From NCBI GenBank assembly GCA_036346405.1, contig CM070548.1, positions 92,474,588 through 92,538,587 on the forward strand: DNA of 64,000 nucleotides, read 5' to 3'. Positions 25,485 through 36,924 of this stretch are shown here, piece by piece. Origin of the DNA: Phyllostachys edulis (lineage: Eukaryota > Streptophyta > Magnoliopsida > Poales > Poaceae). Both the position numbers and the translations under genes were made by a program. The notes below the pieces were generated by a model, which was not told the DNA's origin, did no database searches, and saw only the letters and a list, made by a program, of their open reading frames with translations. Positions within the stretch are counted from its first letter, which is position 1, and every line of letters begins with the position of its first letter.

Positions 25485-25852
25485 TTTTTTTTATTAATTA
25501 ACCCATTTTTTATTTTTATTTTAAAGTTAACCCCCGACACACTTTATTTCCAATTCTGACCTCTTTGGTCATGCCATCACCTGTGGCGTGACAAACCAAC
25601 GCTATTGCGTCATAGGATAAGTCCGCTAAATTGCACTTTTGGTCACACCACTGGTTGTGACGTGACTAAACAACACTGTCACGCCATGGGTAGTGACGTG
25701 ACAAGAGCTTGTCAAAGATACGGGCTGACGTGAAAGCGTTGTTTTGTCACGCCACAGGTGATGGCGTGACCAAAGGGGTCAGAATTGGAAATAAAGTACG
25801 CCGAGAGTTAACTTTAAAATAAAATTTAAAAATGGATTAATTAATAAAAAAC
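25485..25852. mobile_element. Foldback MITE, copy 1 (GTCACGCCA family)
   Basis: Almost the whole element is palindromic. The left TTTTTTATTAATTAACCCATT matches the inverted right TTTTTTATTAATTAATCCATT; inner arms carry TTTATTTCCAATTCTGACC and repeated GTCACGCCA(C) motifs in both orientations. A second copy lies in MADS intron 2. No target duplication could be fixed because the ends merge into T/A runs. Confidence 0.82.
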
Positions 25853-26116
25853 ATTCTTCAAACCGTGGCTCGGATTGGTCCAAGCCACTCACGGATTCTC
25901 GTGTCCTCTATGACGCTACGCACCAAGTATGTTGTCCTTGTTGGACGGTAAAAAAAACCATTTGAGCATAGATCAATGCATAGATAACATCCGCCCTGGA
26001 AAATTCCCATAAGAAAATTTCCTGACAAAAGGACGAAAAATAGAAGTCTTTTTGAACCATGGCTCAGATTGTTCCAAACCACTCACAGATTCTCTTATCC
26101 TCTACCACGCCAAGAA

Positions 26117-27042
26117 CTAGGGGTGGGAGTGGTTCGGCCTGATTCATTGGGGCACCGAACCAACCGGAAAACTCTAGCAGTATGGCCAGAAGTGCGGCCC
26201 AATAAAAGACTCGATTCAATAGGTTCAGAACCTATTGGTTCATAGGCTTCGAGTGGATCAAACCGAACGCATCTTCGTCCTCATTCCAACGCGTTGCCGC
26301 TGCTCGCTCCACCGCGATCCTCCACCCTGAAGCGGTGCCGCCTCCATCCCAATGCCTCACCGTCGTCACCTCCATCCTCCACCACGACGTGTCACAACCA
26401 TCATTAGTTCCGGCCACTGCCTTCGTCATCAGCTCCGACCGCCGCCGCCGTCATCAGCTTCGCCCGCCACAACATCCTCGAACAACCTCCACCCAGATCC
26501 GGGTCACCTAGATCAGCCCGACCTCTTCTTCCTGGCGCCAGTGGCACCACAAAAAATTCTTCCTGGCTACCGGCAGCACCACGACAACTTCTTCCTCGTT
26601 ATCTGCCGCCGATGAATCTGGTGCTACCTTCCCTTCTTCCTCTATGATCCCCATTCACTGCTCCAGATCTATGACCGCCATAACTCGTCGTCCTTCTCCA
26701 GCGAGTTCTCAAGCTCCGGTTGCCGCCACCCTCGAGCTCCGGTCGCCTACCTTGACTTAGGCTGACGCCACCCTCGAGCTCAGTCGCTGTCTGTCGAACT
26801 CTGGCTGCCGCCACCTCGAACTCCGGCCGTTTGGATGCTTGGTATGGACCATGCCTCTTGCTTGCTTAGTTGCTTGCTGTTGCGTGATGGGTACCTAAAA
26901 GGGATCGGCCCTAAAGATCCAACGGGTGTTGGGGTTCTTGCTTTGCTTCCTCCCGAGGTTGATCGGCTGTGGGCATCCAAGGGGTGTTGTGGAGTGGACG
27001 GGCAGGGGAGGGCCAGGTTGATTTGGACCACTCCCACCCCTA
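26117..27042. mobile_element. Non-autonomous hAT element (926 bp), perfect TSD
   Basis: Perfect 16-bp TIRs TAGGGGTGGGAGTGGT are flanked by identical 8-mers CCAAGAAC (26109-26116 and 27043-27050). The interior is C-rich and codes for no transposase; ORFs at 26352-26615 and 26780-27046 have no recognised domain and may be captured or random. Confidence 0.9.
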
Positions 27043-27295
27043 CCAAGAACCTAATTGTGTCATCCTAGTTGGACATTTCAAAAAACCTTGAGCACAGCTT
27101 AGTGCATGGAAAGCATCCTTTGGATGCCCAATTTCTACAGACATTATAAAACTCTTGGTCTACGTGGGTTTGAACCCACAACCTACATTGTAAATATATG
27201 ATATCTCAGCTATCAGGCTACCAATTGCTTGACATCTACCAAATTTAACCTAAGAAAATCTCGAGAAAGCCCCCTACATATTTTGAGGACTATAA

Positions 27296-27641
27296 GATCA
27301 TCTCCAATGTTGTGTTTTAGCCGGTTCAAATGAGGAGAGAGAATGCATTGAATCGATTCAATACATTAGAGGAATTGATTCCAACCAAAAAATGCATGGA
27401 ACCGAACTCTACTTAGGAATCGATTCGAAGCATTAAACAATTAATATGAGCATTAAACAACTACATAGAAGAGAGTGCGTTTGAGAGAGGATATTATTAT
27501 TTTGTGATTTTTTAATGTAATATGGGTCCCAGTTATTAGTAGGAATAGATTCAATGCATTGGAGAAAAACAAGCTCTGTTTCTAGAATACTTACGTGACA
27601 TGACTTTGAATCGATGTCGGTTTAATACACTAAAGATGCTC
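27296..27641. mobile_element. Tourist-type MITE (346 bp), imperfect ends
   Basis: The left GATCATCTCCAATGT and inverted right GAGCATCTTTAGTGT are imperfect TIRs flanked by TAA (27293-27295, 27642-27644). The inner repeats around AATCGATTC are also inverted. Confidence 0.68.
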
Positions 27642-27644
27642 TAA

Positions 27645-28400
27645 GGTGTTAACAACAATTCAATCTTACAATATAATCAATTAAGTTCCCTGCGACACCT
27701 GCCGGTGATCAGCATGCAGGGTTGCTAGTTGCTACAAAATCACGCAATTCATGAGGTATACGGTGTCAAGAATGTAAAGCGTCTACCAGTTATGGAGACA
27801 CCCATACCGATAAATATCTTGCACATAAAAAACTGGACGACATTTTTCTTTATTAATTTAGTTTTCGTCAGCAACAATGTTAAGCTAACAAATCCGTGCT
27901 ACCCAGTATCCATAATTAACATGCGACACTGGCACAGAATTAAGAAAAATACACATCGTTAGCACACGATCTCAGCGATCACCAGGAAGCAGCTTTAATT
28001 CTATTTGTGACACAAATAAAGGAACATGGATTATATATGGTATGTACAGTAAGCGGCCTCAGTGGGAAGCTAAGTATTGAGAAGGACGGATAGTCCAGCC
28101 ACTTGCATCCATTCGTGCATAAAACCTAATCGGTGCTTTGCCTTCTCCTTCCTCTCTTAGGTATAGCAAGCTAGACGAATATTGGAAGCTCTACCCACCT
28201 TTAAGCTTTAGTTTCCCCCATCAGATCACACCTTCAATTATTTCTTCTTCTTCTTCTTCTTCTTCTTCTTCTTCTCCATATAGTCCCTTATGTGCCTATA
28301 TATATTAGTTCTTGCCCGGTGTGTTGTCTGCTCGCCTTCTTGGTGTTGTCCTCTATCTTGAGCTAGCTAGGTTTGTGATCTGCTTTTAGATCTGAGAGAG
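27645..28400 (+). promoter_or_regulatory. Upstream region and 5' leader of the MADS gene
   Basis: No coding sequence was seen. A TTC microsatellite (about 11 units) lies at 28242-28275, and a TATA-like CCTATATATATTA at 28295-28307, about 95 bp before the ATG. The transcription start cannot be fixed: the TATA-like site would give a very short leader, so an upstream promoter is equally possible. GAGAGAGATGG surrounds the start codon. Confidence 0.5.
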
Positions 28401-31400
28401 ATGGGGAGGGGGAAGATAGTGATAAGGAGGATCGACAACTCGACGAGCAGGCAGGTGACGTTCTCGAAGAGGCGGAACGGGCTGCTGAAGAAGGCCAAGG
28501 AGCTTTCCATCCTCTGCGATGCGGAGATCGGGCTCGTCGTCTTCTCCAGCACCGGCAGGCTCTACGAGTTCTCCAGCACCAAGTAATCCTCTGATTGCTC
28601 ATCTCATGAAATGAAAGATTGATCTATGCCTTTTCGGCTTTTCCTTTTGTACTAATTAACTAGTTAAGCAACCTAAAATAATTCCAGTAAGGCAGTTTGT
28701 AAACTTAAAACTCGAGCTGGTCAGTGGAAAAATTAAATGATGTAAAGTACTGTAAAGATATTACAAAATCAGATAAGGGTCCTTCTATACCAGGGGTCTT
28801 TTAATCGGCTGATTATCGGTTCGATCGGCTCTACGGGACCCCCCGGTAGAGTTTTAAATCGGTTCCGAAATTTGGGTTTTGAATGAATTTTGTCCAAAAA
28901 AATCAAATTTACTTGAATTTTGTTTAATTGATGAATGAGTGAAGTAATACAAGCCCATCCAAATCTTGCTACCATGCTAACTAGCTCAGTTGATGATTTT
29001 TGTTCGAATTTGATTTTTTTTAATTTAAAATCCGAAAATTTCTGATTATCGGCCTTGCCGGACACCCCCCGTTAAAAAATAAATGCCGATAGAAAAAACC
29101 CTGGTCTATACAAGATTCGACTATTTTCTCAGCCCAAAACAGTCAAATTTTAGTTCACTTACATTTTCATTATACATGAATTACAATAATTTATTTATGC
29201 AATTTTTGTTCTTGGTAACCGTAATTATTTTAGAAAATCTTAGTAACTCGTATTTCCGTCACATGATTCAAAATCTAACAGATGCTTTGAGAGATTGAGC
29301 AAAAAATAAAGACAAAAAAATAAAATTCTATACCAACAAAATATGACAATATGATGAATCCGTTATACTCCAAAGAAAAAAATCATAATAAATTCGGACC
29401 CAATTCATCATATGAGAATAAGTGCAAATATCAAAGCATATCAAATGGATAAAAATTCGACTATTTTGACAAAAGAAACTAGTCGAATGTTGTTTAGCAA
29501 AACCGGTCAAATAAATATTTTCTTATTTAATTGGTCTGTGCATATATACACACACGGAACTAGCCAATTTATCATTGTCCAACTAAAGAAAGTAAAGTGT
29601 TTTTCGTATACCATGCGATTCTGAAGAATAATTATCTATGAAGAATGATTAGCGACTGCATATATATTGAAGAATGAATAGCGACATCATATATATTGCT
29701 ATGAAACGTCGTTAATATGTGTTACTGTCTAGCAAGACCAAGGATGACCATCGATCAAGAGCTGCATTCAGAAAAGGAAAACACTGACCGAACTATTTTT
29801 GTTTTAATTACTTGCATGTTAGCATGAAAGCTGTGATAGACCGGTATACCAAGGCAAAAGAGGAGCAGCTTGGCGTGAATGCAACTTCAGAAATTAAGGT
29901 ATGTTTAAGAGAAAGTTAGTATACCGCTTTGGTCAGAGAACACATGTGATGTGTTCTGACTAAGGCCAGCTTTTAGCCTTTAAGGTTTCTTTTATAACTA
30001 ATTAAGATCTTGTCTGGCTAGCTAGTACTCATACTACAGTGCATTTCATACATGACTGCAAGTCTGATATTCATGGTGCGCACACATGCAGAATGCTAAG
30101 TCTTGTCTGACCAGCTCTGGCTGGTGGGGTAGGGGGATGTTTTGCTTAATTAGGTGATTATGTATGGCTTTTTTTGGAAGAACTATATGTCTTTGTTGTA
30201 TGCACAGTTGCTTTGCCTTACCATTTAACTCTCCTTTTTTCCATATTGAGCCTGCACAAGTCCTTTGATGATGCGCCCCGTTTTGGGCGCTTTTGCCCAC
30301 GTTTATGTGCTGGTTTGAGCTTAATTTACCATCGTATTCTCGATCTCCTGACAGATGGGATAGAGAAGTCCTTAATTAAAACAATTAATTATCCTAATAT
30401 GCAGATCAGTTAAGAATCACACGATAAACTCTCCGTGCCCACAATTATATTCTCTTATTACAGCTTACCATGTTCTAGCTAGAGATGGAACACTGATCTT
30501 TTGCAACTACAAGCAATTGACGTCGGCTTAATTACTTGGTTCTTGACTAGTTGGCAGCAGCTTTACTACGTGCTAGCAAATAGGATGTATTTCAAGATTG
30601 TAGAGATCGGTGTCGCGCCATTTTCGCTTACAAAACCAAAAAACCGGCAGCTTATTGCTACCGAATACCCTTTAGAACTACACAGCCTTCCAGATATCAT
30701 AAATCGATGTACGATTTGCTGAAGGTTAACATTATCAGCTAGCCTTGCTAGCTTACAGTATATAAGCTCCATGTTTTCAAACTGGTGTGCAGTTTTAGTT
30801 TGTCATGACCTCCTTATTTAGAACCAACCCATCTCGTTGGGGAAGTCCAGCAAATTCCCCCAAAGAAACTGAAGCTTTCCTTAATTTGAGAGTTAAGCTT
30901 CAGCGCTTGAGCTTCGATGGCAAGCACTGTAAGCCTTGAGCCCCTCTAAGGCCGTAACTAAGGCGGCCTAACGCTGTAGGGGAGTATATAAAATCTAACA
31001 AGAAAACGCCGATCGATTGATTTGATCTCAACTATCAATCAACCACTCTTCTCAAGACTGAAGCTGCATTGATCACACACAGGTTAATTAATGCACCAAG
31101 AGGTATAATGATACTATGATACAAGTAGGCGAACAATTCATCATTTCGACAGAAGAGTTGCATGTAAAAAACAAATATGCAGGAAACAAGACAGTACAGA
31201 ACGTCCGCAGAGTGTTGGTAAATTAGCTTTCCATAGTACTAGTATTGTGTGGTAATGCAATACAGGGCAAGTGTCTTGAAAATAACAAGCTAAAGCTGAC
31301 TCTGGAATAGGCTGGCCCATCTTAATTTATCAGGAATTCTCTTGCACCTTTGCTGATGACGCCACGCACAAAAATTATAAAACCTTTGTTACAAGAATCC

Positions 31401-34400
31401 CATAAAGCTTCGGATCAACAGGCATGTGCCCTCTAGATTGAGGACATGTGCCTTGTACTTGATCTTATGCCATGCAACCACTATAGTGGTACACTGCTAC
31501 TCAGCTGCGTACCACTGCTACTCAGTTGCGTACCACTGCTACTCAGTTGCGTACTTCCTCATGAAGCCACACATCAGCATTTCAGTACAGCCACCGTCTT
31601 GTTCGAAAAGAGGCTAATGCCAAACCATCCAAAGAGCTAGGCCCTGGGGAGGCGTACCATACAATACAATTAATACACGATGTAAACGATGCATTATCAC
31701 ACATTACATAAGTTGATCAAAAGGTGAGCACTGAAGCAAAACCCAAATATAAGATATGTTAACTTTTAATAGAACAAGCCTTGGACATACATACCGTTTG
31801 GCACAACACCCCTGTTCAACAACCTCACTGATTGCATTGCTTCTAGACAAGCAGCAATTTCACTGCACCTTGTTACTGTGTAACAGATAAGACATGCAGA
31901 CAACCAAAATATCACAACACATACTGAATCTGCCGATATCTTAACCTGTCATTTTATTTTATTTTAACAAGATTAACCTCCATATTTTAGAGTAAAAACT
32001 GACTCTGTATATCCACCTGCTGTGGCAACTTCCAAGTTGAAAACAATAGGCAAAAACTCTTTAAAAAAACAATTAGCAAAATGATCCTTTACATCATACA
32101 GTAAAATGTTTTTTAAGATTTCAAATGACACTATATGTCAATAGCACAAGCAAAAGAGCTGTAAAATAATAAAAGCTAGAACAACCTGAATCCTTAAAAA
32201 ACTTAACTGATATTAACGACTATGGTTATTTCAGTTTATTGGACAACTCAAGAAATAATGATAAATAATAAGATCTATCTCATAAACAACCATCTATTAG
32301 TAAAAGTTTGCTAACGATGATGATACATTCATGTTATATTGTTATTCATGTCATATTGTTATGGAATCATGTGTGTGACAGGAAGAGCTATTTCAATAAC
32401 TTCATATTTTTGGGTCCCAAATATCCTTCCATGTTGCTATTGTTTAGTGATGATTTTTCTATGCGGCGAGAAAAGGCCGAATCATGCATCCAAAGCCTAC
32501 ATGGTCAGAAAGGATATATATGATGGTGTACATACCAGTACTGTAGTGTCTAGGCATGCTCCACAGAACAACCTTTTTTGTTTGGCAACATCATGCTTCA
32601 AAGATGAAATTATGCCAACAAAATGAGTTATTGTCTGACCCAACAGCGATTTTTTTTAATTAATTAACCTTTTTTTGAATTTTATTTTAAAATTAACCCC
32701 TGGCGCACTTTATTTCCAATTTGACCCCTTTGGTCGCGCCATCACCTGTGGCGTGACAAAACAACACTGTCACGCCAGCCCATTTCTGGTCAAACTCTTG
32801 TCACGTCACTGGAAGTGGCATGACAGTGTTATTTGGTCACGTCACAACCAATGGCATGACAAAAAGTGCTATTTTGGAGGCTTATCCTGGCACATGGCAG
32901 TGTTGTTTTGTCACGTCACCACTCGTGGCGTGATCAAAGGGGTCAGAATTGAAAATAAAGTGCGCCGAGGGTTAACTTTAAAATAAAATTTAAAAAAGGT
33001 TAATTAATAAAAAAAAGTTCCCCAACAGCTCTTTAGCATGAACAATACAGCCACATGATACCAAAAATACAATAGATATCACAATAAACACCAAAAAAGA
33101 GAACCCAAACTGGTTTGCCTTCATCACGCTGAAGACAGGAACTGGACCGACAACATTATTACAGTACTGATATTTTTTGAACAAATTGGTTAAATCCAAA
33201 CCCCTGAAATAAGGCAAGAACGTACATAAATGAATATGTAATTTCAGAGATTAAATCTATGATCATAAGGTGCCCAGCGGTCAATGTCTGGTCCATAACT
33301 GAAATCAGAGCAAGCTATATCTAGAGATATTGCAAGTAGATGAAAACGAGAAGTATGTTACTGTCATATCGAACACATATGCAGTTATGAGTAGTGATTG
33401 ATTTTCAGCAACATACTGCGCCATTCATTTCTAGATTAATTTTCTAAAATAAAAAAATTATAGTTCAAGGAAACTGACAAAACTTTTTGTTTTGCTGATA
33501 GCTTTGGCAAAGGGAGGCAGCAAGCTTGAGGCAACAACTGCACAACTTGCAAGAAAGTCACAAGTATGATCTTCTATCGATTCTGCAAAGAAAATAGATC
33601 ACCCATTAATAATTCCTCATAAAAGTAGCTTATACATAATTTAAATACCACATGGTAAACTTTATAAGAACAGTCAATACAAAAATGAAATACTTCATTC
33701 AGCCAGGATGAGGAAAAAGTTAGTTACTGAAAAAATTTAGAGTAATAGCTGTTACGAAAAGGAAATTAATTGTGACTCTCTTCCAACAACATAATAAGTT
33801 GTTCTGCCTCAACCCATGTACACAAAAGAGGGTTGAGTACTATAATGAAATTCAGATTGGGACTATTTTCCATTGTCATCACGAAATATCGTGAGAAACT
33901 CTTTTGAATGGTTGTAGGCAACTAATGGGAGAGGAGCTTTCTGGCCTGGGTGTGAGAGACCTCCAGGGTTTAGAGAATCGGCTTGAAATGAATCTACACA
34001 GTATCAAAATGAGGAAGGTTATATTCAACGTGTTCTTCATTATACGCCAATTATGTTTTTCTGTTTGCTTCAGTCTAATGATGCAGTAAACATCTACCAA
34101 ACAGGACCACCTTCTAAAAAGTGAAATTGAAGAGTTACACAGGAAGGTCTGGGCCTACAATCGGTGTCCTTTTATTATTTCAAGCAAATGAACATGCATG
34201 AAAGGTTGCTAACATTTTAATTGTATACTAATTGTGCAACAGGGAAGCCTAATTCACCAGGAAAACATGGAACTCTGTAGAAGGGTAAACATCATGACAC
34301 AAGAAAAATCAGAAATATATAGAAAGGTTTGGTGCACAATCTTTTCTTAGAAACTTCAACCAAATGATGACACATTATCAGAAACCAGCTAAACAAACGA

Positions 34401-34682
34401 CTTAATTTCAGCTTCAAGCCTGTGAAGCGAGAGGTGTCACGGATGCAAATAAAAGCTCCAGCACTCCCTACAGCTTTTGTATTGTACAAGATGCAAATGT
34501 TCCTGCTAATCTTCAATTGTGCCAATCACAGCCAAAAGAAGGGGAGCAGAGCAAAACAGGTGCTCCAGAATTGGGGTAAATATTCTTTTCTAGAATCCAA
34601 AATCTTGCGTTACTACAAGAAGTATGGATAAGCTTAATCAAGGACCTATGCTTTCATATGCAGCAGACTTCAACTGCCCTAA
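28401..34682 (+). CDS. MIKC-type MADS-box transcription factor, AGL17 clade (OsMADS57/61-like)
   Basis: Eight exons join in frame: 28401-28582, 29823-29898, 33502-33563, 33918-34017, 34105-34146, 34243-34326, 34412-34575 and 34667-34682. They total 726 nt, giving 241 aa. The MADS domain is residues 1-60 (GRGKIVIRRIDNSTSRQVTF, SKRRNGLLKKAKELSILCDA); an I region follows, then a K domain of about 88-180 (LRQQLHNLQESHKQLMGEEL, LENRLEMNLHSIKMRKD). The C-terminus ends APELGLQLP. The clade acts in root and shoot architecture and nitrate responses in rice and is repressed by miR444; exon 3 carries a perfect miR444 site. Intron 1 (1.2 kb) contains a hAT MITE, intron 2 (3.6 kb) a foldback MITE. The last coding exon is only 16 nt; an alternative AG 3 bp upstream would add Arg-type coding. 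Orthology to a named rice gene is not proven. Confidence 0.94.
28791..29103. mobile_element. hAT-type MITE (313 bp) in MADS intron 1
   Basis: The ends CAGGGGTCTTTTAATCGGC and inverted CAGGGTTTTTTCTATCGGC are TIRs. Flanking 8-mers TTCTATAC (28783-28790) and GTCTATAC (29104-29111) differ at one base. The interior has no coding potential. Confidence 0.82.
29112..29510 (+). repeat. Dispersed repeat, copy 2 (first copy at 10500-10860)
   Basis: This copy shares ordered blocks with the repeat inside the MULE, including CATGATTCAAAATC, TTCTATACCA, AATCCGTTAT and AATGTTGTTTAGCAAAACCG. It starts beside the hAT MITE target site in MADS intron 1. Confidence 0.75.
31490..31552. repeat. 21-bp tandem repeat, three units, in MADS intron 2
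   Basis: The unit ACCACTGCTACTCAGTTGCGT occurs three times with few changes and creates short spurious ORFs. Confidence 0.88.
32648..33020. mobile_element. Foldback MITE, copy 2 (GTCACGCCA family) in MADS intron 2
   Basis: It matches the element at 25485-25852 end to end: TTAATTAACC ends, CTTTATTTCCAATTTGACCC, CACCTGTGGCGTGACAAAAC and the inverted counterparts. It is palindromic over nearly its full length. Confidence 0.82.
33500..33830 (-). ncRNA. MIR444: Predicted antisense miR444 precursor (nat-miRNA type)
   Basis: On the minus strand, 33542-33522 reads as mature miR444. Intron 3 of the sense gene contains an inverted partial copy of exon 3: 33769-33785 (ATTGTGACTCTCTTCCA) pairs with 33563-33548, and 33796-33812 (AGTTGTTCTGCCTCAA) pairs with the miR444 region with a two-base bulge. 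Between the arms the minus strand has a possible intron with donor GTAACA at 33755 and acceptor TTTCTTTGCAG ending at 33583. Removing it leaves a compact hairpin. Monocot miR444 is known to arise from spliced antisense transcripts of its own targets, so the layout fits. Transcription and splicing are inferred. Confidence 0.8.
33522..33542 (+). promoter_or_regulatory. miR444 target site in MADS exon 3
   Basis: The 21 bases from AAGCTTGAGG to CAACAACTGCA are a perfect complement of the known monocot miR444 register beginning UGCAGUUGUUGCC. The overlapping second register (complement of UUGCUGCCUCAAGC...) matches from 33517 with one mismatch. The site encodes SLRQQLH in the K domain, as in other miR444-controlled AGL17-clade genes. 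Confidence 0.9.
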
Positions 34683-36462
34683 GAAGATGCAGTACAAGCT
34701 GAACTGCTGGACAATATCAACATATTCCACCCAATTTCAAAACAAGATGCAGAGCGCTTTGGATGCAAATATTATTTTGTGCAATATACTAGCTCGGCCA
34801 AAAAAAATGTGTACAGACTACAGACAGGACAGATTATGGTGTCGGAGGCTCTACTGTATTGAAAATGCAATATAATGGTTGTTGTAATGAGAATTATCAG
34901 ATACTGATTGTAACCAGTTAACAGGAATGTGATTTTCCGACGAAAAGGTATTCTGTCACAACTTAGCAATAAGGAAGGCATGGGAGCAACTAGTAGGAAT
35001 TATTACTTTGTTACACAGAAGTAATGAGTACACCTTTAGTGCTAGCTGCTGAGAATGATATCTTTCTATCAGACCCACAATTAACCCTTCCTTACTCATG
35101 GGAGTGCAGCTAGGGCAACAGATGAAAGTGCATCCAACCCAATTTCAAACCCGCAAAACTTATATTTTGGCAGATCTGAATCCATATACGTTATGCAAAT
35201 ACCAAATTTGCCATATACATATACCTGGTGAAAAAAACAGAGGCAAGTTAACGCCATTTTGATCCAGGGCCCATGGATTCTGTCATCCTACGCAGCCCAC
35301 CTACCAATCAGCCCTGAGAGTGCTAAGGTCCAGAGCAAAATGGAGGGTGTCCTAAATCCAAATGTCATTTTAGTTCAAACGATATTATTGTCAAGTGTCA
35401 ACTATTCCGAATTCCGATCATTATTTTTCTTCGCTCAGAAAGTAAGTCCCTTCCTTCTTTGCTTGGAAGGTTTCGCAGGGTGGCAACTTTTGAGATGGTA
35501 GCTCATTGGTTCACATGTATGGCAGCTGTTGCTAACAGAGGTACTTAATGTGTCAATGCTTAAAACGATTTACTCCTTCAACAAACCATATGCTAGTCTA
35601 CTGGTTTACAGTCTTTCAGATAGCATGGCAACAAAGAAATTAATCTGTTGTTAAATATGGATGCCAAAAGTATTAAAGTACTCGTAATTGCACTTCTGAT
35701 ACAAAGCACTGGACTGGAGTCCTTAAATCTTAGCAAAAGGAAAGTTGTGGTTCTTTATAGCAACCAATGGTTATGCCCATATGAGATTAAAATGGTTATG
35801 TCCTTCATAAAAGTATATAATCACCATTAATTAGTCTAGTTCTTGGTAAGAACCAACAGTTATGCTGATTTTAACTTCAAGTTGGTGCTAGCAACTTTCA
35901 TTTCAAAATTCTCATGTTCCACTTGAAGCACGCTTCAAGTGAACAGGGAAACTACAATGTTCTTCATTACTTGTAATTTGACAAGCATGGCATGGTCTAA
36001 AATTCAGAAAACATAGATCTATGATCAGAAAATATACAAATCCTGGGCTACATATACAAGGATAAAGAGGGGGTTGGCTCCATAAAGGTGAATTCCAGCA
36101 CCACAGCTGCCTCAAAGAAAAAATAATCCAACAAGATCCTCGCCAGTACTTGGTAATACAAGCCAAAAACAATAAGTTGCGGAACAACAGCTCAGTGTCA
36201 CATATTAAGATGAACTATACTATGAGTTGGTGTCTTACTTGTGCCTTTCTTACAAGTAATGCAGGTGTTGCCTGAAGCTTGGTGCCGCCACATGCAATAA
36301 CTAGTCAAGCAAAAAGACCACAAATGCGGAACATTCAGTAACCAATGTAAACTGTTTGAGAACTGTACACTGACAATGAATGAAACAAACACAGTACATA
36401 GCATCACTGCTACTTGAAATAACCAAAAGGAAAAGGAAGGAAATCGCTACCATCATACAAAA
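34683..36462. other. MADS 3' flank and intergenic region
   Basis: The first few hundred bases should be the 3' UTR. The rest is AT-rich with short ORFs of no coding character. No repeat, RNA or gene was recognised. Confidence 0.5.
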
Positions 36463-36924
36463 TCTCTACTAATAAACAAAGGAGTTTACCCTGCGGAAGG
36501 GAACGATCCTCCACGCAGCTCCTCTTGTGCATACAACGCCGATAGGTGGCCCTCTCAGTGCCTTCGAGCAAAAACTGCCTTGCCACCTCCCCAGTTCCGG
36601 CAACTGCCTCCCCACCTCTTCCTTCGTAGCTAAATTCAGATCTGCATGGCCCTTAACTATCCCTCTCTCTAGCGCTAAATCTGATAGTGATTTCCTCCTG
36701 ATCCCAACCGCCTATTCTCACATCCCGATCCGCATCTTTGGCCTCCTCCCTTCTCTTCTCCTTTCGTTTCCAGATTTGTGCAGTTCAATCTGGTGGGGGC
36801 AACGACACGACACTAGATTGGAGTTCAGTGATAGTAGCTTAGGGCTTTGGTGGTGGTAGGAGGCATTGCACGAGGAGAAGGAGCAGCGGATGGTGGAAGC
36901 CACCCTGCACACGGACGCCGCATC

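Larger units (their letters stand above)
25281..27130 (+). repeat. Three related repeat units, two of them split by insertions
   Basis: Units containing GAAC(T/C)(A/G)TGGCTC(A/G)GATT ... CACTCACGGATTCTC ... AATTTCCCATAAGAAAATTTC occur at about 25281-25455, 25853-26036 and 26037-26116 plus 27043-27130. A foldback MITE separates the first two and a hAT element splits the third. The order shows the repeat predates both transposons. Confidence 0.72.

Noticed and set aside
27166..27250. tRNA or SINE on the minus strand (GGGTTCAAACCC B-box-like)
   Set aside because: No acceptor or anticodon stem can be drawn and the A box is poor. At most it is a decayed tRNA-derived fragment.
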